A stretch of 64,000 bases of DNA from Riptortus pedestris. Taxonomy: Eukaryota > Arthropoda > Insecta > Hemiptera > Alydidae. The notes below the pieces were generated by a model. That model worked only from the letters and a program-made list of their open reading frames with translations, ran no database searches and was not told where the DNA came from. A program made the translations under genes and the position numbers. Shown here piece after piece: positions 56,285 through 64,000 of the stretch; position 1 is the stretch's first letter, and the number at the start of each line of letters is the position of its first letter. The stretch is taken from positions 29,611,001 to 29,675,000 of the forward strand of contig CM032230.1 of assembly GCA_019009955.1 (NCBI GenBank). Reading direction: 5' to 3'.

Positions 56285-57660
56285 TACAGATGGTTGGTTA
56301 TCAAGTGCTCATTATTATATATGCGGTTGGTTATCACGTTCTTATTATTATAAAGGTGGTTGGTTATCAAGTTTTCAATATTATATAGGTGGTTGGTTAT
56401 AAAGTGCTAAATATTATTAAAGTGGTTGGTTATCAAGTGCTTATTATTATAAAGGTGGTTGGTTATCAAGTTTTCAATATTATATAGGTGGTTGCTTATA
56501 AAGTGCTCATTATTATTAAAGTGGTGGGTTATCAAGTGCTTATTATTATAAAGGTGGTTGGTTATCAAGTTTTCAATATTATATAGGTGGTTGGTTATAA
56601 AGTGCTAAATATTATTTAAGTGGTTGGTTATCAAGTGCTTATTATTATAAAGGTGGTTGGTTATCAAGTTTTCAATATTATATAGGTGGTTGGTTATAAA
56701 GTGCTAAATATTATTTAAGTGGTTGGTTATCAAGTGCTTATTATTATAAAGGTGGTTGGTTATCAAGTTTTCAATATTATATAGGTGGTTGCTTATAAAG
56801 TGCTCATTATTATTAAAGTGGTGGGTTATCAAGTGCTTATTATTATAAAGGTGGTTGGTTATCAAGTTCTCAATATCATATAGGTGGTTGGTTATAAAGT
56901 GCTCATTATTATTAAAGTGGTTGGTTATCAAGTGCTTATTATTATAAAGGTGGTTGGTTATCAAGTTTTCAATATCATATAGGTGGTTGGTTATAAAGTG
57001 CTCATTATTATTAAGTGGTTGGTTATCAAGTGCTTATTATTATAAAGGTGGTTGGTTATCAAGTTTTCAATATTATATAGGTGGTTGGTTATAAAGTGCT
57101 AAATATTATTAAAGTGGTTGGTTATAAAGTGCTAAATATTATTAAAGTGGTTGGTTATCAAGTGCTTATTATTATAAAGGTGGTTGTTTATCAAGTTTTC
57201 AATATTATATAGGTGGTTGGGTATAAAGTGCTAAATATTATTAAAGTGGTTGGTTATCAAGTGCTTATTATTATAAAGGTGGTTGGTTATCAAGTTTTCA
57301 ATATTATATAGGTGGTTGCTTATAAAGTGCTCATTATTATTAAAGTGGTGGGTTATCAAGTGCTTATTATTATAAAGGTGGTTGGTTATCAAGTTCTCAA
57401 TATCATATAGGTGGTTGGTTATCGAGTGCACATTATTATAAAGGTGGTTGGTTATAAAGTGCTTATTATTATAAAGGTGGTTGGTTATCAAGTTCTCAAT
57501 ATCATATAGGTGGTTGGTTATCGAGTGCACATTATTATAAAGGTGGTTGGTTATAAAGTGCTTATTATTATAAAGGTGGTTGATTATAAAGTGCTCATTA
57601 TTATTAAAGTGGTGGGTTATCGAGTCCTCAATATTATATAGGTGGTGGTTATAAAGTGTT
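56285..57660 (+). repeat. 33-bp minisatellite, 99-bp higher-order unit
   Basis: The units start ggtggttggttatcaag and alternate three variants (ttattattataaa, tcaatattatata, taaatattatta types), giving a 99-nt higher-order period. Because 33 is a multiple of 3 the opposite strand stays open as an 11-residue repeat (NHLYNIENLIT); this is not evidence of a gene. Confidence 0.9.
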
Positions 57661-57900
57661 CATTATTAATAAAATGGTTGGTTATCAAATTCTAAAAATT
57701 ATATAGGTGGTTGGCTATCAAGTTCTCAATATTATATAGGTTATCAAGGTTCATCATTACATAGGTGGTTGGTTATCAAGGTTTATCATTACATAGGTGG
57801 TTGGTTATCAAGGTTTATCATTACATTTTTGGTTGGTTATCTTTACATAGGTGGTTGGTTATCAAGGTTTATCATTACATAGGTGGTGGATTAACAACTT
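57661..57900 (+). repeat. Irregular part of the same minisatellite
   Basis: Units vary in length and include 'aaggtttatcattacatagg' variants, with no constant period. Confidence 0.75.
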
Positions 57901-59245
57901 CTCTATATTAAAAAGGTGGTTGGTAATCATGGTTTCAAAATTATACAGTTGGTTGGTTCTCCAGTTCTTAATATTATGTAGGTGGTTGGCTATCAATATA
58001 ATATACGGTAGGTAGTAGGTTATCAAGGTTTATCAATACATAGGTGGTTGATTATCAAGTTTTCAATATTATGTAGGTGGTTGGTAATCATGGTTTCAAA
58101 ATTATGCAGGTGGTTATCGAATTCTCAAAATTATGTTGGTGGTTGGTAATCATGGTTTCTAAATTATACAGGAGGTTATCAAATTCTCAAAATTATTAGT
58201 GGTTGGTAATCATGGTTTCTAAATTATACAGGAGGTTATCAAATTCTCAATATTATGTAGGTGGTTGTTAATCAGTGTTTCAAAAATATCCTGGTGGTTA
58301 TCGAATTCTCAAAATTATGTTGGTGGTTGGTAATCATGGTTTCTAAATTATACAGGAGGTTATCAAATTCTCAATATTATGTAGGTGGTTGGTAATCATG
58401 GTTTCAAAATTATACAGGTGGTTATCGAATTATAAATATTAAGTGGGTGGTTGTTAATCATGGTTTCTAAATTATACAGGAGGTTATCAAGTTTTCAATA
58501 TTATGTAGGTGGTTGGTAATCATGGTTTCAAAATTATACAGGTGGTTGGTTATCAAGTTTTCAATATTATGTAGGTGGTTGGTAATCATGGTTTCAAAAT
58601 TATACAGGAGGTTATCGAATTCTCAAAATTATGTTGGTGGTTGGTAATCATGGTTTCTAAATTATACAGGAGGTTATCGAATTCTCAAAATTATGTTGGT
58701 GGTTGGTAATCATGGTTTCTAAATTATACAGGAGGTTATCAAATTCTCAATATTATGTAGGTGGTTGGTAATCATGGTTTCAAAAATATACAGGTGGTTA
58801 TCGAATTCTCAAAATTATGTTGGTGGTTGGTAATCATGGTTTCTAAATTATACAGGAGGTTATCAAATTCTCAATATTATGTAGGTGGTTGGTAATCATG
58901 GTTTCAAAATTATGCAGGTGGTTATCGAATTCTCAAAATTATGTTGGTGGTTGGTAATCATGGTTTCTAAATTATACAGGAGGTTATCAAATTCTCAATA
59001 TTATGTAGGTGGTTGGTAATCATGGTTTCAAAATTATACAGGTAGTTGGTTATTAAGTTCTCAATATCGGTCTTTGGTTATCAAGGTTTCAATATTATAT
59101 AGGTGGATGGTACTTAAGATTCCAATATTATACAGGTGGTTAACATCTCAATATTATATACTAGATGGTTCGCTATCAAGGTTTCAATATTATAAGGTAA
59201 TCAAGGGTTCAAAATTATACAAGCGGCTGGTTATCAAGGTATAAT
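57901..59245 (+). repeat. Minisatellite, 62-bp higher-order unit
   Basis: Dimers of a 33-nt unit (ggtggttggtaatcatgg start) and a 29-nt unit (ggaggttatcaaattctc type) repeat with a 62-nt period through about 59040. Decayed units follow to about 59245. Confidence 0.85.
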
Positions 59246-59975
59246 GTTGGAACTTTGTTTAGCAACCATCTTTATAATGATGAAATCTTGATTACCAATA
59301 ACCAATATAATATTGAAACCTTGACAACCTACCACCTATGTAACATTGAAAGCTTGACAACCTACCAGCTATGTAATATTGAAAGCTTGACAACCTACTA
59401 CACATATAATATTGAGGCCTTGATAACCAACCCCCTGTATAATATCGAGACCTTCATTACCAATAGCCTATATAATATTGAGGCCTTGATAACCGACCCC
59501 CTGTATAATATTGAGGCCTTGATAACCGACCCCCTGTATAATATTGAGGCCTTGATAACCGACCTCCTGTATAATATTGAAACCTTCATTACCAATAACC
59601 TATATAATATTGAGGCCTTGATAACCGACCCCCTGTATAATATTGAAACCTTCATTACCAATAGCCTATATAATATTGAGGCCTTGATAACCGACCCCCT
59701 GTATAATATTGAGACCTTCATTACCAATAGCCTATATAATATTGAGGCCTTGATAACCGACCCCTGTATAATATTGAAACCTTCATTACCAATAACCTAT
59801 ATAATATTGAGGCCTTGATAACCGACCCCCTGTATAATATTGAGGCCTTGATAACTTACCCCCTGTATAATATTGAGGCCTTGATAACCGACCTCCTGTA
59901 TAATATTGAAACCTTCATTACCAATAACCTATATAATATTGAAACCTTGATAGCCAACTATCTATGTAATATTGA
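59246..59975 (-). repeat. Minisatellite in inverted orientation, 33/66-bp
   Basis: The same core now appears as its complement (aatattgaaaccttgataac). 33-nt units alternate 'accgaccccctgtata' and 'accaataacctatata' types. A 187-codon plus-strand frame is only the 11-residue repeat. Confidence 0.9.
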
Positions 59976-60900
59976 GACCTGGATAATGTTGAAACCTTCA
60001 TTACCAATTACCTATTTAACATTGAAACCTTGATAGCCCACTATGTATGTAATATTGAGACCTGGATAATGTTGAAACCTTCATTACCAATTACCTATTT
60101 AACATTGAAACCTTGATAGCCAACTATCTATGTAATATTGAGACCTGGATAATGTTGAAACCTTCATTACCAATTACCTATTTAACATTGAAACCTTGAT
60201 AGCCCACTATGTATGTAATATTGAGACCTGGATAATGTTGAAACCTTCATTACCAATTACCTATTTAACATTGAAACCTTGATAGCCCACTATGTATGTA
60301 ATATTGAGACCTGGATAATGTTGAAACCTTCATTACCAATTACCTATTTAACATTGAAACCTTGATAGCCAACTATCTATGTAATATTGAGACCTGGATA
60401 ATGTTGAAACCTTCATTACCAATTACCTATTTAACATTGAAACCTTGATAGCCCACTATGTATGTAATATTGAGACCTGGATAATGTTGAAACCTTCATT
60501 ACCAATTACCTATTTAACATTGAAACCTTGATTGCCAACTATCTATGTAATATTGAGACCTGGATAATGTTGAAACCTTCATTACCAATTACCTATTTAA
60601 CATTGAAACCTTGATAGCCAACTATCTATGTAATATTGAGACCTGGATAATGTTGAAACCTTCATTACCAATTACCTATTTAACATTGAAACCTTGATAG
60701 CCAACTATCTATGTAATATTGAGACCTGGATAATGTTGAAACCTTCATTACCAATTACCTATTTAACATTGAAACCTTGATAGCCCACTATGTATGTAAT
60801 ATTGAGACCTGGATAATGTTGAAACCTTCATTACCAATAACCTATATAATATTGAAACCTTGATAGCCAACTATCTATGTAATATTGAGACCTGGAGCAC
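59976..60900 (-). repeat. Minisatellite, 83-bp higher-order unit
   Basis: The marker ggataatgttgaaacc recurs at 59981, 60064, 60147 and onward at an exact 83-nt spacing to about 60811, giving 11 units of 33+33+17 nt. The units are very similar, so this is the youngest part of the array. Confidence 0.9.
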
Positions 60901-61261
60901 CTGTATAAAGTTGAAACCTTGATAACAAACAACCTACTTAATGTTAAGGTCACTAAACTTCACCAAAAGCCATACTGTTGTTTTGAATGTCTTTCCAAGC
61001 ATTATGTTTAAGTTTAAATTCATATATGAAAATAAAGCCTCATTTCTCAGATCCCTTGACAATGGAGGATTTAGCGAGCACAAGAGCATTTCACAATAAA
61101 CCGAACGTTGTAGCACGAATATTAAAGACACATGTCTAGAGATTATTTTAATACCCATTGTTTTAGTTGTTCCAAACAAGTCCCTTCCTTAGTCAAATGA
61201 TTTCATCAAGATAAATAATTCTGGCATTTAACTTGCTCGAACCCAGTATAATACAATGTTT

Positions 61262-61606
61262 ATATATATAAGATTGGTTCTATACTATTTTTCGATCCGA
61301 CCCATAATAACGGAGATATTTCGAATTTTCAAAAAGCCCCCTCTAAAACCCGCCCCTCATTCCACTGGTCCGATTTCAGCCATTGACGAACTTGATCTGT
61401 CTTTTTGCATAAAACATTTAAATATCGAGTTTGGTAACGATCAAACAAAAATTGCGACCGCTAGAGCGTTAACAGAGGTAATTTTGAACGGACCTCATTT
61501 TCGTCACCTCCTGGGTAGGATCAATGGACATTTGAAGAAAATTTTGAAAATCGCGTCATGAGTACGTCCTCAATAGCGGATTTCCCTTAAGGGAAATCTG
61601 CTAAAA
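61262..61606 (+). repeat. GTCACGC-family element, 3' half without microsatellite
   Basis: It runs from 'aagattggttctatac' through the C-run, 'gtttggtaacgatcaaac' and 'gcgaccgctagagcgttaac', then directly 'agaggtaattttgaac' with no TA array. The 3' block and consensus palindrome end at 61602, followed by AAAA. Confidence 0.8.
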
Positions 61607-62439
61607 AATATTGATGTTCAGCAGATACAGTGACTGATAAACTTCTGAGTTCTTGTACGAAAGAGATTTTATTTATTCTGATGAACGGTTCAATATATGA
61701 ACGGACACTGTGCTACCAGATCTCTCCGCTCCCATGACGCCTGACAACATAACACTAACATTATGGCATGACCTTTATGACTCAAGTTCATGTACAAATC
61801 AGTTTTGGTTACTCGAACTTCCTAACTGGCCGGTTTTACGGCCTATAGTACATATTATGGCATTTCTATATATATCTGTACCGTCAACTAACAACAATTT
61901 GGTATCATTCGTTTATTTTTTATTTGTTTGTCTGATCTGTCATTTATAAAGTAGTTTTTATTCCTTCTATTCACTACTGTCTACATGGCAAGCATTCTAG
62001 GAAGAGTTCCTCACCGAATGTTTTATCTATATATTACCCTGTCCTTTTATAAATTATATTCACTCCAATGTAGTTTCATCCAAATATAAGTTATATAAAT
62101 ATTGTAAGAAATACCGTATACATATTTTAAACCAAATTCAAATAACATAGTGTATGAGACTGAGGATTTTCGCTAGTGTCTGCTGAAATCTATTATGGTT
62201 TAAAGAAAATAAATGGGCGTCATTCTAGAAATTGGGAGCATTTTGCGGACTATTTTTACTACTACTTTATCCTCGGAGCTTCATTAAAGTGACGCCAACA
62301 TAATTTATCATCATCTGCTTGCCCTCTTTTTCCTTTTTTCTCCGTCCGAACCCTGTTTATTGGATTGCAAATAGTCTAGGATCCTGGAAAACATTTGTTT
62401 TTTCTTTCGAGTTCCACACAATAGATCCTGCTATATTAA
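61607..62439. other. Unassigned AT-rich sequence
   Basis: Nothing was recognised. Confidence 0.45.
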
Positions 62440-62700
62440 AATAGTCTGTCAAGCAGGGGATGTATGAACTAAACAGATTTCCCACACGTTGGAACGACAC
62501 ACTACTAATTTATATATTGTATATTTGCATATAAAAATCCCATAAGTAGAAGTGGGTGGTCAATAAAATCGTAATTGATGATGTCATTACACTACCTGTT
62601 TACATGGATCTCATATAATAATCGTCCGTTGAAAACAATGTTTCTCATTTAAGCTTGCAATAATGTGATGACAAACAGTGTGGGTTCACTGAAGCCAGGA
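62440..62700 (+). repeat. GTCACGC-family element, 5' part (subfamily C/B)
   Basis: The tip agtctgtcaagcaggggatg is followed by 'gaactaaacagatttcccac', then 'cataagtagaagtgggtggt', 'gatgatgtcattacac' and 'ggttcactgaagccagg'. No 3' half. Confidence 0.6.
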
Positions 62701-63384
62701 AATGGAAAAATGCGATATTATTCGAATTAGAGAAACTATTCATATAATAACATTTGTTCTTCATTGTTTCGTGGCAAGGGTCACCCATAAATACATGTAT
62801 TCCGAGCAAACTTTATTCATACTGCCCTACATGTTTTGTAGCTTACATACCACTTCTTCAGAAGCTATTACTTTTCAAAAACTAATACCATTAATTTAAA
62901 AAAAAAATAGTAACATTAATTTAGCAAAACCCAATGATAATTCATTGCTAGGTAAGTGCCTGCATTAATAAGTGTCTACTTGCATGATATATTTATTAAA
63001 TTTACTTACAGATTGCTACTTACATTTCAGAAGTGCCCGTTCCCTCTTACGTTTGTTGCGACAATCTCTTCCTCACTGGGGAGGTCGTTGATACTGAGAT
63101 CCCCGAAGTAAGCTAAGTCAGCTGAGTACATATCGGTTATTTTACACGTCTACCTTGATCTCGATCATTTAGCGTCAATAATATATGATTGAGGTTTTTG
63201 ATTTCTGTTTTGTTTTTTTTAAACTAAATATTCTCTTTTATTTTTAGTTTATTATTCTTAATTTATTTATAAATTATTTGAACTTTTTCAAAATTGAAGG
63301 TGTGTATCTTGGAGATGGAATGATCCGTCAAGGCAGGTTTATTTTCATTATTGTCAATACTTTTTACGTGTTGCTTTAATTTAC
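62701..63384. other. Unassigned sequence
   Basis: There is a GC-richer patch at 63030-63130. Nothing was recognised. Confidence 0.4.
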
Positions 63385-63612
63385 AATTTATTGATCCGGC
63401 GTAAAATAACGGGCATATTTTGAGAAATACCCCTCTCAGTATTTTGACAGCTGAAACATTTTGACCGCTAGAGCGGTAACAGACAAATATATTAAAAATA
63501 TACGTATATAATTTTGAACGGACCTCATTTTTAACTTCTCATAGGTAGGATTGATGCATTTTTTGAAGTAATTTCCCGAAGATTGGGTCATGAGTAGAAC
63601 TTCAATAGCTGA
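63385..63612 (+). repeat. GTCACGC-family element, 3' half
   Basis: 'ttgatccggcgtaaaataac' is followed by a shortened interior, the internal hairpin ACCGCT-AG-AGCGGT (perfect) near 63463-63477, a short AT tract and the 3' block. It stops at 'aatagctgat', where the palindrome should begin. Confidence 0.65.
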
Positions 63613-63881
63613 TAAAATAAAACCATAAATAAACCCAACCACCTGGTAATTCCAATACGATACAAGAAGCACGTCATTCAAATGGAACAAAACTCTTGAA
63701 TCGTGATAATGTCACTCAATAAGAGCAAAATTGTTTCTTATTTAATAGATTTGCAGGTATATATTATTTTGATATATGCTTTTAAAACTATATGATGAAT
63801 GAAACTACTGCTCAGGAACACTTAAATAGTTTATGATGTTTCTACATTTTCTAAATAGTTATTTCTCGTTTGTAGTTTGAT

Positions 63882-63929
<48 letters not shown>

Positions 63930-64000
63930 AATGGCTCTTCATAATTATTGCACTATTGGCTTAAAAGAGTTTAAATGAAGGAAAACTAATTAATTAAATG
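63613..64000. other. Unassigned sequence with A45 run
   Basis: A pure A tract of about 45 nt lies at 63883-63927; otherwise nothing was recognised. The A tract could be a retroelement tail, but no element body precedes it. Confidence 0.4.

Noticed and set aside
59255..60033. 187-codon and related frames, and opposite-strand frames at 56704-57530
   Set aside because: 11-residue translation of a 33-nt minisatellite unit; the frame opens and closes with changes of period.

Overview
This is AT-rich eukaryotic DNA with no intact host gene that I can recognise. It is most likely from an invertebrate, probably an arthropod. Its repeat content fits that: Jockey-type and other LINE tails, a piggyBac copy, a Tc1-like copy, a Transib/RAG1-type transposase fragment, a Penelope-like fragment, tRNA-derived SINEs, a Helitron end, and many long micro- and minisatellites. 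Long open frames over the satellites are artefacts of stop-free repeat units. I cannot name the species from sequence alone.

The dominant component is one non-autonomous interspersed family, called here the GTCACGC family. I count about 32 pieces on both strands, roughly 12-13 kb or a fifth of the window. A complete copy is about 0.62-0.9 kb. It begins with a short hairpin (ACGCAG-GGG-CTGCGT), then a 12-nt block AGCAGATTTCCC. It has an internal hairpin ACCGCT-AG-AGCGGT followed directly by a (TA)n microsatellite, then a conserved block of about 130 nt. It ends in a 28-nt near-perfect palindrome whose last 12 nt are the exact reverse complement of the 5' block. This architecture resembles Helentron-associated elements (HINE/DINE-1 type), but its class is unproven. 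At least three subfamilies (A-short/A-long, B and C) nest in one another.

Layout. 0-9 kb: two inverted Jockey-like LINE tails, a SINE, and a tandem pair of GTCACGC elements. 9-21 kb: a 32-bp minisatellite, a possible LTR promoter at 12.24-12.59 kb, a SINE, more GTCACGC copies and a hammerhead-like motif at 18.4 kb. 21.9-23.25 kb: a 17-bp minisatellite. 23.77-24.47 kb: the Transib/RAG1-like C-terminal fragment. 25.6 kb: a tRNA-like repeat head. 26.9-28.3 kb: GA arrays enclosing a LINE C-terminus. 29.0 kb: a reverse-transcriptase FADD fragment. 30.9-31.8 kb: a broken Tc1-like element. 33.4-43.8 kb: GTCACGC copies, a SINE and a Helitron 3' end. 43.9-45.1 kb: Penelope-like remnants. 48.5-54.9 kb: two paralogous segments flanking a piggyBac copy with intact ends and a TTAA duplication. 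56.3-60.9 kb: a large minisatellite whose strand orientation flips near 59.25 kb.

No genes form a pathway here. The window reads as a repeat graveyard of nested insertions. The most useful observations are the GTCACGC family architecture, the RAG1/Transib catalytic-Glu fragment, the piggyBac copy, the inverting minisatellite, and the scattered hammerhead-like GATRA/GAAAC motifs.
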